Below, piece after piece: positions 22,860-34,060 of a stretch of DNA of 64,000 nucleotides (position 1 is the first letter of the stretch; each line of letters opens with the position of its first letter). Below the pieces are notes generated by a model. It was not told the origin of the DNA. It did not search any database and worked only from the letters and a program-made list of their open reading frames with translations. The DNA comes from Homarus americanus (taxonomy: Eukaryota; Arthropoda; Malacostraca; Decapoda; Nephropidae), in NCBI RefSeq assembly GCF_018991925.1, contig NW_024753828.1, forward strand, positions 1,588,414 through 1,652,413. The letters run 5' to 3'. A program made the translations under genes and the position numbers.

Positions 22860-23335
22860 AGACGCTCCCCCGGCTTGACACAACCAATCTCCCTGCTTAC
22901 CTACCAGCTCCTTTACCCACTGACATAGTAGAAGAATTTGAAGTAGCGGAACGTCTGGACAAACTAAAGTTAAAACGCTCCACCACCCCCATTGATTTAC
23001 CAATGAAACTCTTCAAGGAGTTCTCAACGGAGCTTGCTAAACCCCTCTGCTCCATCATCAATGCTTCTCTCAGTCAAGCCAAATGCCCAGCTGACTGGAA
23101 GACTTCTTATATGTCACCAGTGCCCAAGTCAACCAGCCCACAATCCTTAAATCAGCTACGACCCATTGCAATCACCCTAATACCCAGCTTAATCTGTGAA
23201 AGTTTTGTGCTCGACTGGGCTTATGTTGATATTGTAGGAGCAGTAGATCCACAGCAATTTGGTAATATGAAAACTTCCTCCACCACTCGACAGTCACTCA
23301 CTCTCGCTGCAATGAAAGAACTCTATCATGATCTT
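22860..23335 (+). pseudogene. RT palm/fingers fragment of a LINE
   Basis: Reads EVAERLDKLKLKRSTTPIDL, KLFKEFSTELAKPLCSIINA, CPADWKTSYMSPVPK, SLNQLRPIAITLIPSLICES and DPQQFGNMKTSSTTRQSL. These are RT blocks 0-3 upstream of the catalytic Asp block in a CR1/L2/Rex-like lineage. No FADD or YADD is present because the next sequence belongs to a different part of a LINE. Confidence 0.8.
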
Positions 23336-23627
23336 GTTTACCAACACCTGATACACTGTCACACACTACGGGGGCCCTCTGGCTCTTCAAAAACACAATC
23401 TCTGGTTACTGCACAAAAGAGAGTTGACCTACTTGAAAAAGCAGATCACACAAACGAAAAATTTGCTATATTGAAATTTTTTAAATTCGAAGATATTAAC
23501 ACTTACTGCTGTGCCCTCTTTGTTTACAAATCTACCAATCACTTGCTTGACAATAATTACTTCCAGTTCCGGAATAATCAGAGATACAACTTAAGGCACC
23601 CAGAGCTACAAAGACCACCCCAATTAG

Positions 23628-25463
23628 GGGGCAGGGAAAAAACACTTTTATTTGAGTTGCAGGCTGCACTTTTCAGACATCGTTTGTATGGCTGTAACAA
23701 ACACCTGTGCAAAATTTCATGCCATTTCATGCATACTTACCCTGCCGCATCGCGAACGACTTTTTGTCAACTTTTAGTGTATACCAAAAATTAGGTGTCA
23801 TTTAATGTTTTCCAGGATAATGATAAATTTTACATGGGTGACATCGATTTAATTCACATGTTATTTTACAGGTACACCGTATAGAAAATCATTACAAGTT
23901 CATATTGAAATTCTTTTTTGTGCGGAACCTTGGCATCATTTTCCTAGACAATAATCTTTGCCTAATATATCCATCTCTCGATTCGTATCCCGTCACTTCA
24001 GTGCAAGCTTCAGTCATCACTTTTATGCCTCTCTCGACCGCCTGAGTGCTGTTTGGCCACTTGGGCACCACTAATGGTGTCTCAAGAATGTCATTAACCT
24101 GTAGATTTGACAGAGAAGCAATGTAAGGAGGCTCAGTCTTGAGTTCATTCCTCCAGTTAATCATGGAATGATAGTTTTTTGCTTGCCACTTTAGTTTCGG
24201 AGTCACCACCTTTCTCATGTTGACTACAGGAGGCACATCCTCATTCCCATCTCCATCTTTACCCTCCTCATCAGTATAGTTTAACAAATTCTCGTCAACA
24301 GCAGCATCAGAATCTTCCTCCTCCTCTTCAGATCTGCCAGTGCATTCTTCCTTTTGCTGATTCTCCTCTCTAATTTTTCTTATCAATGAGACAGCTTTTT
24401 CTCTAACAGTCATGTCCTCATCTGCACACATACCAAGAAGAAGTTGATCTGTGTGGGCGAAGTATGCATTTCTCTGGACAGCCTTCTTCAGTATCGTCTC
24501 CTCCTCACTATTCAGGTGTTTCATATATAGCAGGTACTGGAATACGTTCCTTGAGCCGTGTGTTACGTAAGGGTGTATCTTGATGTAAAACCACATTGGA
24601 GCACTGAACTTTATTATTGTAATGACAATTCTTTTCAACTCATGGCTGGGTCTTGATGTTGCTACATACAGCCTGAGGATTCTACTCCATAAGGTGTTCC
24701 ACCTTGACACACAGGGAGGACCTGGCTCAATAGCAGCCAAGTCATCTTCAACAACACCTGTGATAACTCCTTTACAAATCCTATACAGGTATTTCTGATC
24801 CCAGGACAGATCTTTCTCCACTTCATCATTAAACACAGGGAAATCAGGGAAACTGACTGGCTGGAAGGCGACAACTGGAAGCTCAGACAAAGACTCCTTG
24901 ATCTGCTTTCCAATGGGACCACGCCAATGCTCAGGACCACTTGGTTTACCATCATAGTGATAAAAAACTGCGCGGAAAGGCAGCTCATCATGGGCCAAGT
25001 AACAAAGATGATGAATGACTCCATTTTCTGATCCTACATTTACATTGGTTCCATCACAACCAACACACACAATGGGCTGCTGGGTTGATTTTTCTCCACC
25101 AGAAACTCGTGAATAGTTTTGAATCTGCTTGGAGTCACATGTGTGAGATATTCATTGCCAGGCTCAACCATGATGACATAATGAAATGAGAAAAGGCTGA
25201 TAATCAATATAGACATAGCACCATACTCATCTGCAACAAGACAACTTAAATGAAATAAGAGATATGAAAAAAGATTGATAAACACTGAACAGAACATTGC
25301 ACCGCCACAGCGGCTGTTTGGCTAGTACTGTAGGTAATTTAAAAATTTCAGTAGAAAATGCGGCAGACTAAACCTCGACATATCAGCTTCAAATTTGGCA
25401 TGGTAGATATGTATAAGGAACAATGCCTGAAGAGTGCAGCTTTGGAGCAAATTTCACTGCCCC
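23628..25463 (-). mobile_element. DNA transposon with about 110-bp inverted ends, unassigned superfamily
   Basis: The left end (23628-23750) and right end (25358-25463) are inverted copies. Each starts GGGGCAG at the outside, has GCTGCACT near the middle and CTGCCGCAT at the inner edge; between these anchors similarity is moderate with indels. The element is flanked by TTAG at 23624-23627 and TTAA at 25464-25467, consistent with a TTAA target. It sits inside a LINE coding region. It carries one long reverse ORF. TTAA targets are known for piggyBac and Kolobok; the ORF does not look like piggyBac to me, so Kolobok-like or a separate group are the options. Confidence 0.68.
23892..25297 (-). CDS. 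Candidate transposase, 392-codon ORF plus frameshifted N-terminal part
   Basis: The main frame is 25070-23892. An N-terminal extension in another frame (25297-25040) reads YVIMVEPGNEYLTHVTPSRF and meets the main frame at a one-base shift near 25085-25095. Visible features: VGCDGTNVNVGSENGVIHHL at the start of the main frame (an Asp in a CDGT block), LAHDELPFRAVFYHYDGKPS, SGPEHWRGPIGKQI, CVSRWNTLWSRILRLYVATS, an acidic Asp/Glu-rich insert near residues 245-285, and a C-terminal AVERGIKVMTEACTEVTGYE with DGYIRQRLLSRKMMPRF. The layout, with an Asp early, a His/Trp-rich middle and a Glu near the C-terminus, would fit a DDE-type transposase, but the catalytic residues are a guess. I recall similar uncharacterised proteins in other arthropods. 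Location between inverted ends is the best evidence for function. Confidence 0.55.
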
Positions 25464-25845
25464 TTAAATATATAGCTTCTGAATATAAAAATATGAAGGT
25501 ATGGAACAACTTACCCCCACCCATCCGAGCAAAGACTACACTCCCTTCCTTTAAATCATCTCTAAAATAATATCTATTGTCGAAGTATTAATATTTCTTG
25601 TAACACTTACTATATTTACAGTACCTGCTTTTATTGTACCACCAAATCCGTTTTATCGGAAATTATCATGTAAATAAATAAGTATTACCATTGCAATACA
25701 CATAATTGCCAACTAGACATAATCCTGAAAGCTCTGTCCTCTTGTTCAACCTTATTACTGCACAACCCAGGTTGTACTGCTCCCATTATACTTATGTTTT
25801 TAAATTCCACTCTAATTTATATGTATATGTGTATGTGTGTGTGTG

Positions 25846-26000
<155 letters not shown>

Positions 26001-26314
26001 AGGTATGTGTATATGTATGTATAAATAAATAAATAAATATATATAATAATAATAAATAATAAAATAAATAAATATTGAAGTGATAACAGTGGTAACATTA
26101 TGAGATGTACTTATTACTACCACGCTATTGTACTATTCCAGATGATACTAAATGTTACATAATACTTCCTTGAGATAAATGTATAGTATATATCAGGTGC
26201 CTCAAAGAGAGTTCAGGTTCTCAACTGGCTCAGCCATGTTAATATTGGTATTATTATCCACTCTGTATCTGTATTTTTCTGGCTAAATAAACTGTTACAA
26301 TTCAATTCAATTCA

Positions 26315-27470
26315 ATTCACGCGGCTTTTGTGGCATTCACCCATAGAGTCAAGCATCGCTGGAATTACCTAATGCGTACTATCCCTTATATCGGACCCCT
26401 CCTCCACCCTCTGCAAGAAGCCATCAGGGTCGCTTTTTTTCCAACTAGTGAAAAACCCTTATTTAACCCCAGAAGAAAGGTCAATCCTTGCACTATACCA
26501 CCAAGACTGGGAGGAATAGGATTGATTAATCCAGTGGAGCTTGCCGCCATAGAACATCAGAACTCAGTCAATCTCACGGCAGCCCTCGATGAGCACATAA
26601 TAGCTCGTAATGCAGCAAGTCAGGTGGATACCAACGAATTAAACAAGATTCGATGGTCCATTACGACAGAACGGCAGCACACTCAAAGTGATAAACTGCA
26701 ACAACTATTGCAGCAAATGCCAGAGAACTTGATAACAAAAGTAGTGATAGCGCAGGAGGTAAGCGCCTCGGACTGGCTAACAACGTTACCGATAAGGGCA
26801 AAAGGCTTCATCCTTAATAAACAGGAATTCACAGATGACATTACCCTAAGGTACGGAAGGCCAGTAGAAGGTCTGCCCTCCCAATGCGTGTGTGGCTCAT
26901 CTTATGACATGGACCACGCCATGGTGTGTAAGAAAGGGGGCTTCGTATACATGAGACATGACGAAGTAAGGGATCTTACAGCAAATTTACTGAAGTAAAT
27001 CTCCCACAACGTCATGATGGAACCGCCCCTCCTTGCATTGGACGGTGAGACCCCTCTGATACAGGACTTCAAACACATCCAACGAAGCCTGTGTGGAGGA
27101 CGTCAGTGCTCAAGGATTCTGGACGCGGGGACAGCCAGTCTTCTTTGACATAAGGATTTTCGATCCCATGGCCGCATGTCACTATAACCTAACTCTCGAT
27201 GCTGCAAAGAGGCCTCTGGGGAGAGAATTCTGAATGTTGATCAGGGCAGCTTCACTCCTCTGGTGTTCACAACTTCTCGTGGGATAGGACCAAGTGCATG
27301 ATGTTTCTATGCCAGACTCGCGGAGGTGTTATCTGAACGGAAGCAGCAGCCCAGAAGTTATGTAACAGCCTGGTTGAGATGTCGACTGTCCTTCTCTCTG
27401 CTTAGGTCTGCATTGCTGTACACTCGCAACAAAAAGCATCGGTGCATACTGTAGTGTGAACAATTTGAGA
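26315..27470 (+). pseudogene. LINE C-terminal half with restriction-like-endonuclease-type domain, copy 1
   Basis: Open from 26330 to 26998: HRWNYLMRTIPYIGPLLHPL, PRLGGIGLINPVELAAIEHQ, SDWLTTLPIRAKGFILNKQE, then a Cys/His block QCVCGSSYDMDHAMVCKKGG with MRHDEVRDLTANLL. After a stop at 26996-26998 the homology continues with shifts: VDQGSFTPLVFTTSRG near 27235 and PRSYVTAWLRCRLSFSLLRS near 27350. The CxCG-DHA-C block followed by a PD-(D/E)XK-like region resembles the C-terminal endonuclease of R2/HERO/Utopia-type LINEs; assignment to a clade is uncertain. The 45.97-46.63 kb copy shows the intact version of the second half. Confidence 0.68.
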
Positions 27471-27689
27471 CCAGTGACGATAGGTATTGGGAAAGGCGAG
27501 TTGTTCCAGCCGTATGTTGGCAGCTCTGTAATCCTGCTGAGCAGCTACTATGGCCTGGTCAAGTGAAACAAACCGTTATAAATAAGGTCGGCAAGTGATA
27601 AATAGACAGTATGAAATATGAGGAGCTCCCTGTTAACAAAATTATTTGTGATACTTGTGAATATTGCCACATTAATTTATGCTACCAAA

Positions 27690-27902
27690 TAAACCACTCA
27701 ACCTGGTCGTCCTGAGGGGTGGTGCAGCGTGGACGGCCGCACCGAGATCTGTCGCCTGTAGCACCAGTTTCGAGGTATCGCCGAATCCATCGTGCAGCGG
27801 TGTTCCTGTGGACACCAACCCGATGGCTAATCTGTAACGCCGAACCCTTCGTTATGAAGGGCAATAATAGCTCCTCGTGTTCCCTCTGAGGTTTCCATGT
27901 CG
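27690..27902 (-). pseudogene. Tc1/mariner transposase N-terminal fragment
   Basis: The reverse strand starts METSEGTRGAIIALHNEG near 27899. After a one-base shift it reads ISHRVGVHRNTAARWIRRYL, GDRSRCGRPRCTTPQDD. This is the paired-like helix-turn-helix DNA-binding region with the GRPR motif between its two halves, as in Tc1/mariner. The DDE catalytic domain is absent. The element is thus a short dead fragment on the opposite strand to its neighbours. Confidence 0.82.
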
Positions 27903-28164
27903 TCTAGCATGTGTAGATCTTTACTGCTTCATATTGTCTCTGTTTTATACCCACGTTCACCAAGACCGAACCCTCGCTCATCATTCAGTCGACACAAAGC
28001 AACAATCCGAAAAGAGGAAACAAACACACTGATTGTCAGCCATATGGCAACACCTAGTGGGGAGGTGGGGGGGGGGGTTATGAGGATACACTTACCAACC
28101 TTCCCTACATATCACAGTGTATACTTATCGTTTCGAAGTCGATCACACCCTGCACCGATACTTT

Positions 28165-28310
28165 TTGGTGAGTACCCTAGGAGGCTGAGATCGTCGGCCC
28201 CAAAGCCGACAACAGTCGCAGATATTGACTACAAGACTACAGTCACTGAATGCCGCATAGATCTGCGGCTCAACTAACTCAACACAGCTAGGATAGCCGA
28301 AAAAAAGTAA
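28165..28310 (+). pseudogene. REL-type LINE extreme C-terminus, copy 2
   Basis: Reads PKPTTVADIDYKTTVTECRI and DLRLN-stop at 28277, the same ending as the 46.0-46.6 kb copy, followed by the shared short 3' UTR TCAACACAGCTAGGATAGC. It runs into (TAA)n, so the microsatellite likely grew from the element's 3' tail. Confidence 0.8.
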
Positions 28311-28582
<272 letters not shown>

Positions 28583-28869
28583 AATTCTCATGGTTCTGGA
28601 TCAAAACAGTCTGATTCTAGTGTAATTGTATGTGCTGAACTCAATTATGACATTCGTATAGGTGTATCAGGCTCAGTTTTCCAGAACCAGCATATCTATA
28701 TATTTAGTGTACCATGCTATTCATACAGTAATTTATATGCTCATTGGCTCCACTTATGCAATTATTTTGTCCCAAATTTTGTGCTTTTTTGTTTGTTTCT
28801 AGCTTGCTGGATTCATGATATTGCATATCTACACCTGCATGATTTGTAATTACTCTGAAATTAACTAAA

Positions 28870-30490
28870 CATGGAATGTCGCAAGTGTGTAAATGGTGCT
28901 GAGTGCTTTTGGTTACATATGTGGTGCCTTCACCCTGGTAGCCTCAAGAAACCAATCACAAAGCTGTTCGACTGAACCACAAAAGTTACTTTAAATGTCA
29001 TTTGGTGACCAAGACAAGAAATGGGCACCTCATGTAGCCTGTAAGTCTTGTGTTAACCACCTGAGCGAGTGGATGTGGTAAACGAAGTTCAGGAATGCTG
29101 TTTGCTGTACCAATGATATGGCGTGAACCTAAACATCACAGTAGTGACTGCTACTCTGTCCTACAAATACATAAATAAAATCAAGACACGAGGCAAGGTA
29201 CAGTACCCCAATATTGCTTCTGCAATCCGATTCAGTACCGCACAGTGCTGAACTTCCAGTCCCAAATTCACTGACTGAACAAGAATTGAGGATTCCGATT
29301 TCACCTCTACCTCAATGGAAAAACGACTACCAGGATGACTCTGGAAAATACCAGGCCTAAACTATTTACTCAAGAAGCGCTTCATGATCTCACTAGGACC
29401 TAAACTTGTCAGTGTTATAAAAGGCTGAAGTTTTTGGATTCAGACTAAAGCAGCGTAACCTGCTAGAAGATGGAGTGTGTATATCACTGCTGAAAGGTTA
29501 CCGACATAGACAGTTGTCTGCATTTTCAAGATGGTAAACAATTTTGTTATTAAGGGAGGACGCAGTATCTTCATGCAACAACTCTGGCAAGTCTGGAAAC
29601 ATACAAGACAGAGGATTGAGGCTGTTGAGACTCCAGAAAAGATTTCTGAAAGCTGTTCTTACAATGGCAATCGGTTTCATCTGTCCCAATAGCACATGCA
29701 AATAAAAATGACTGAGAGCTATGAAACAATGAAAAAATTCTGTTGGCTGGGCTATAGAGTATGAGAAACACCCAGTGGAAGATGTGTGGCGATCTCAAAG
29801 TCATCAGTTTATTACTACCAGAGTGGCTACACAAAGCACATGTGCTTTTGTGCTTGTGGAACAGCAGAGCTGATGCAGAGCACTATGTGAGAAAGGATTA
29901 CTGACAAGACCAAGAGATGCGCCTGAAGGTTCAACTGTGCTCACAATCCGCTTGTAGATCCAGAAAAGATATTTTGCCTCCACTGCATCTAAAGCTCGGC
30001 TTGGCTAAAATTATCAAAGCTATGGATCAATTCGGTGCTGGACTCTATACTTATCTCAGAAACTAGGTGGTGTGGTTTCCAGCCAAGTTGAAAGCAGGTA
30101 CTGAATGGACCACAAATTCGTATACTAGTTAATGATAGAGAATTCACCAAAAAACATTGAACCCACTGGAGAAAAAAAAAGCATGGGAATCATTTGTCAA
30201 TGTGTCAAAGAATTTTCTTGGAAACTATCGTGCTGACAACTGCTGTAAAGAAATCAAATAAATCCATAAGCTTCAGAATTATCACATTGGGGAGCAAGGA
30301 TGTCCTTGAAATTGCATTTTTCCACTCCCATATTGAATTTTTCCCAGTAACCTTGGAGACGTTAGTGATGAACACGGCGAAAAGATTTCATCAAGATATC
30401 GCTAATAGAGAGCAGATATCAGGACAATCCAGTCTAACATGATGGGCGACTATTAAGGACACTCTCAACGAGAAGAGAGCAAGCCGTACA
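28870..30490 (+). pseudogene. Decayed copy of a multicopy arthropod ORF family
   Basis: With many stops and shifts the forward strand reads recognisable islands in order. They are FGDQDKKWAPHVACKSCVNH near 28997, SAELPVPNSLTEQELRIPIS near 29240, CGDLKVISLLLPEWLHKAHV near 29787, LCLWNSRADAEHYV near 29850, VDPEKIFCL and PPLHLKLGLAKIIKAMDQFG near 29950-30030, GAGLYTYL, and near the end SKDVLEIAFFHSHIEFFPVT plus AKRFHQDIANREQ near 30290-30410. I recall this order from an uncharacterised protein family common in aphids, spiders and decapods, often in many copies. Its biochemical role is unknown to me. The single-exon layout and copy number elsewhere suggest a mobile or retroposed origin. This copy cannot be expressed as a full protein. 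Confidence 0.6.
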
Positions 30491-30559
30491 AGAGAAAGAG
30501 TAGTCTAGAAGCACTTTTAGAACTTCATATTTTGTCATTATAAAGGATTTGAACTTATG

Positions 30560-31397
30560 TTTTTGCACAATTTCATGAACTTATCTGTGATAGGTTTAAA
30601 ATTGTATCTTTGCATGACGCGATAATGTTACTATATTTACTATTTTCTTTTTATTCTTTAAGAAAGTAGGTCTGATGGTAGAATGAAACATCCAATTAAT
30701 ATTCATTAATATGAAATTAGTCATGAAAAGCACAGTCATTAAGGAGATAATCTCTATCTTTTGCACAACACGTGATGGAATATTATTAAATATTTGTACC
30801 TATTGATTTTTTTATAAAAACCATGGAATATTAAATATTTGTACCTATTGATTTTTTATAAAAACCTGGTCTGATAGAACAAAACAAATATCAGATTCGA
30901 ATTCAGCAATATGAAATTAGTTGTGTGAGCATGATCTCATCCATCTGAAAACATAACAAAATAGTAGTTTTTCCCATCCAGTTTTACTTTAATATAATAA
31001 GATTAATAAAAATCACGAATGCGAAAAAGATATAACCCACCTCACCCAAACCCAAATATTATTAGTTTATTTTGAAAAGCTGTTAAAAGATAATGTTTGC
31101 CTTTTGTCTTATTTTTAACTTTTTTTGTTTTTTTTATAATTTAAAATAGTTTAACATTGATTTTTTGAAGTTAAAAATATGGTTTAATACATAATCGAAC
31201 ATTATTCTTATCCCACAAATAATGTAAAGTTTTTTCAAAATTGCCTCCCATCCAGTTTATAACCTTAACTTTGTTTAATTTGTAACATTTACTATCCAGG
31301 AATTAAAATTATTAAAAGTCACTTAGTATTCAGACATATCTACAATATATTTATTGTTCTGGTTTTCAACAACGACACAAAACATTTACTAACAAAC
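30560..31397. repeat. AT-rich interval with local tandem duplications
   Basis: Two diverged units of about 205 bp (from about 30665 and 30873, sharing GGTCTGAT and AATATGAAATTAGT). Inside them is a near-exact 44-base repeat (TTAAATATTTGTACCTATTG at about 30786 and 30833). No gene seen. Confidence 0.6.
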
Positions 31398-31739
31398 TTA
31401 ACCCATTAATGCCCAAATTTTTTCTTTAATTTATTACCAAAAATCTTTTTATACAACTTTATTTGATACTATAAAGACTGGGGTCACTAAATCATGATAA
31501 CTTAACCTAATCTTAATTTCTATGGTCGCCCACCAGATCCCTCTCTGACAGCATGTAGCCTGTTAGGTAGCGCAGAGGACTAGGCATTGGGTTTAGGTTC
31601 ATTGATCAGATCGATAAGGTGGGTAAAGAAGGTGAAACCATAAATATGTCTTCATTGATTTATTTTCTTAAAACACACTGGTAAAAAACACATACAACCA
31701 CACTGGGACCATAATAAGGCTTCCGTCCCAGGGTATAAC

Positions 31740-32245
31740 ACTGGCGCCTCTAACAATTGTTGTAGTGGTTACACCCGACCCGAGATGGTCGGGTCCTGGT
31801 CCACGAGGTAGTATAGAGCCGATTAATCATGACGAATCAGCGCCATCACTCCTATATTGACTACTGCTGGGATCCACCGGCTCCGACGGTGGGTTTCAAT
31901 TTTCCCACCCTCGATCTGGAGACAAACGGAATCAGCGTCCGGAACCAGAAGGATGACAACACCAACAAAACCCCTTGTCTAGACGACAGACGTATTTACG
32001 TTATATTTACTTCAAGAATGGCAATCCAGTAAATCATGAACACTGGTAACACTGATAATCACTACAATTGACTGAATTAACTGAAGGGCTAGGAAACACA
32101 GAACATACCTGGAGATAAAACGGAATCAGTTGGGAAGAATCTCGCTGTCTCTGAGAGTAATATATGAGTTGCCAGTGATCACAATGACAATAATTACAAA
32201 CAAACTAACTGTTACTCATTCAAAGACGACCCTAGTTGACAAAAT
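31740..32245 (-). repeat. Dispersed repeat with intron-like module, copy 1 (nested in piggyBac)
   Basis: Homologous, in opposite orientation, to 48455-50475. On the reverse strand an outer block ends in a 21-base direct repeat (32129-32109), then GTATGTTCTGTG, about 170 bases, and the direct repeat again (31935-31916), followed by ATCGAGGGTGG. The downstream block has AATAAATCAATG near 31645 as a possible poly(A) signal. On the forward strand a 67-codon frame (31829-32032) is homologous to a frame in the other copy, so coding sense is also possible on that strand. Confidence 0.6.
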
Positions 32246-32589
32246 AAATCTATCATTGTATTTTGATTTATGGACGCATAGATAAAGATTCTACAAGGTG
32301 GATTTGAATATTATGTTGCGTAATATGAATTAAAACGGGTTTTAGGAATGACAATGAGCTGCAGTACAACTAAATATATAAAAAATAATTATTACAATAT
32401 TCTAAGAAAAAAATATTTTAGTTTGGTCCTTTTCTAGGACCATGAGCATATGGGGGGTACTTTTGTTCAAAAACAGGTTTAAGTAGAATACGATTTCAAA
32501 GGAAAATAAAATAAAAAAGAGAATTTTTATTTATTTATTAATCCAAATGAAATGCATATTACTTAAAGAATAAAAAGTAATTTTTTCTG

Positions 32590-33925
32590 AACAATCTAAT
32601 ACAGATTACTTGAATGCCATTTGTTGAAACATTCACCCATATGAAGACCAACATCACATTTTACACATTGTTTTGAAACTTTTTTTAAAAGGCACATTTT
32701 TGTTTCCTTCCTCTGTTCTATCAAGAATATGTCCAGTAGAGAAAATCTAATTTCTGACATTTTGAAGAAAATACCTTGGCCGTCCAGAATTTTGGGATCA
32801 GAATCTGAGGATAACTGCAAATAAGCTTTTGTAACTGACCTTGAAATCTAGTAATGTCAAAAGTATTTCCATTTGCAAAAACAATATACAATCCAGGAAT
32901 TAACCATTACAGTATCAAGGAAATTTGTGGACAGACTAGTACCACTTAGATCTAACAGAGATGTCGATACCTTGATAAGCCAGTCTATGGTCCACTCCTC
33001 CCATATATTTGTTATACTGGGATATGAGAAATGGCTGAGGAACAAATATTTCCTTTCCATGGCTGGTTGACCATCTTTAGCATTTCCAACAGGGGTGGCA
33101 GACTGATGATTGCTTGCAATTGTGAAAATGCTGTTGCTATGCCATTTCAAAAAAAAGAGTTCTTCTTCTTCAAATTTGTAGTCATAGGATCCACGATTTT
33201 CCTTTTCAGGATTTGTCATCCTTCAGGGTATTCTGGATGTTCTTGTTGGAACGTACTGTACTCGTGATTCTGATTCCTAAGGATTTCATTTGTACAAATA
33301 GGTTATAACTGAGAAAAGTTATCAACATAATTTCATGATCATTGGGGTTCTCTAGGTGATTGGTCATTGATAAAACCACTCTTGAACCTAGAATGTCAGC
33401 GTTCTTGGTTTTGGAAGTAGGATTTTTGCTTCTTGATATAAATCCATTCCAAAACAATAGGCACTAATGTCACAACATGGCACCCACTGCTTGAAACCAA
33501 ATCTTATTGGCTTACCTCTTATAAATTGTTTTAGAGAGCTTTTCCATAGTATCTACTATCTGTCGATCTACTGTCATACATAGAAATGTTTTCAGCATAA
33601 AAAGTTTGCCCTGCAAACCGTTTTCTTTCTGCAACATCCATAGAAAATGGAAAAATGAGTCCTAGTGACCATGGTCCTTATTTTAGACCAAACTTTTAGA
33701 GCATGCTATATTTGAGCAAAAATTACTTTCAAAGATTTTCTTGATTTTATAGGACAGTTAGAACATTCATTTATACTATATACTAAATATGGGTTGGATA
33801 TAAGTACTATTCTACTCCAAAAATATTTTTGATTGAATAATAGATGAAACTGAGTGTATCCTTTCTCAAGAGTTTCACACTGTACTGAAAACTGAGACAT
33901 CAGTGTTGCCAATATACATCAGACA
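32590..33925 (-). pseudogene. piggyBac transposase, decayed
   Basis: Reverse-strand islands in order: ETLEKGYTQFHLLFNQKYFW near 33880, a region matching the VDxQ...SLKQ block near 33560-33520, FWNGFISRSKNPTSKTKN near 33450, SYDYKFEEEELFFLKWHSNS near 33190, IASNHQSATP, LLDLSGTSLSTNFLDTVMVN near 32960, and a C-terminal cysteine-rich domain QCVKCDVGLHMGECFNKWHS near 32650. The cysteine-rich end binds transposon ends in piggyBac family members. Several frameshifts and stops; the catalytic aspartates cannot be confidently placed in the broken middle. Confidence 0.8.
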
Positions 33926-34060
33926 GTAGGTGTAATATTTGAAAGACACTCCAGTCTTGATGACTAACTAAAGATATCTCAGAAAAATACAGGTGTTGCA
34001 GAAATATGATGAATTATCCTTCTGGTCCTAAAAAAAGGACCATGGGTGCTAATGGGTTAA

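Larger units (their letters stand above)
23336..25575 (+). pseudogene. LINE C-terminal coding fragment split by a DNA transposon
   Basis: 23336-23627 reads YCCALFVYKSTNHLLDNNYF and RYNLRHPELQRPP, a LINE C-terminal connector. It resumes at 25464-25570 with EYKNMKVWNNLPPPIRAKTT, the WNxLPxxIR block that ends such proteins. Between them lies a 1.84-kb element with inverted ends. Its upstream join to the RT fragment (near 23336) is in frame, giving a 263-codon composite ORF (23003-23794) that skips the RT catalytic core. That composite is a deletion product or two elements joined, not a working enzyme. Confidence 0.7.
31402..34056 (-). mobile_element. piggyBac-type DNA transposon
   Basis: 2655 bp between two TTAA sites (31398-31401 and 34057-34060). 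The ends are inverted: CCCATTAATGCCCA on the left and CCCATTAGCACCCA read inward from the right. TTAA duplication with CCC-starting ends is the piggyBac hallmark. The right two thirds hold a degraded transposase on the reverse strand; the left third holds a nested repeat (31740-32245) and AT-rich sequence. Confidence 0.85.

Noticed and set aside
31745..31765. TGGCGCC motif as an LTR primer-binding site on the forward strand
   Set aside because: No LTR pair or TG...CA border found around it, and the second copy has TGGGGCT instead.
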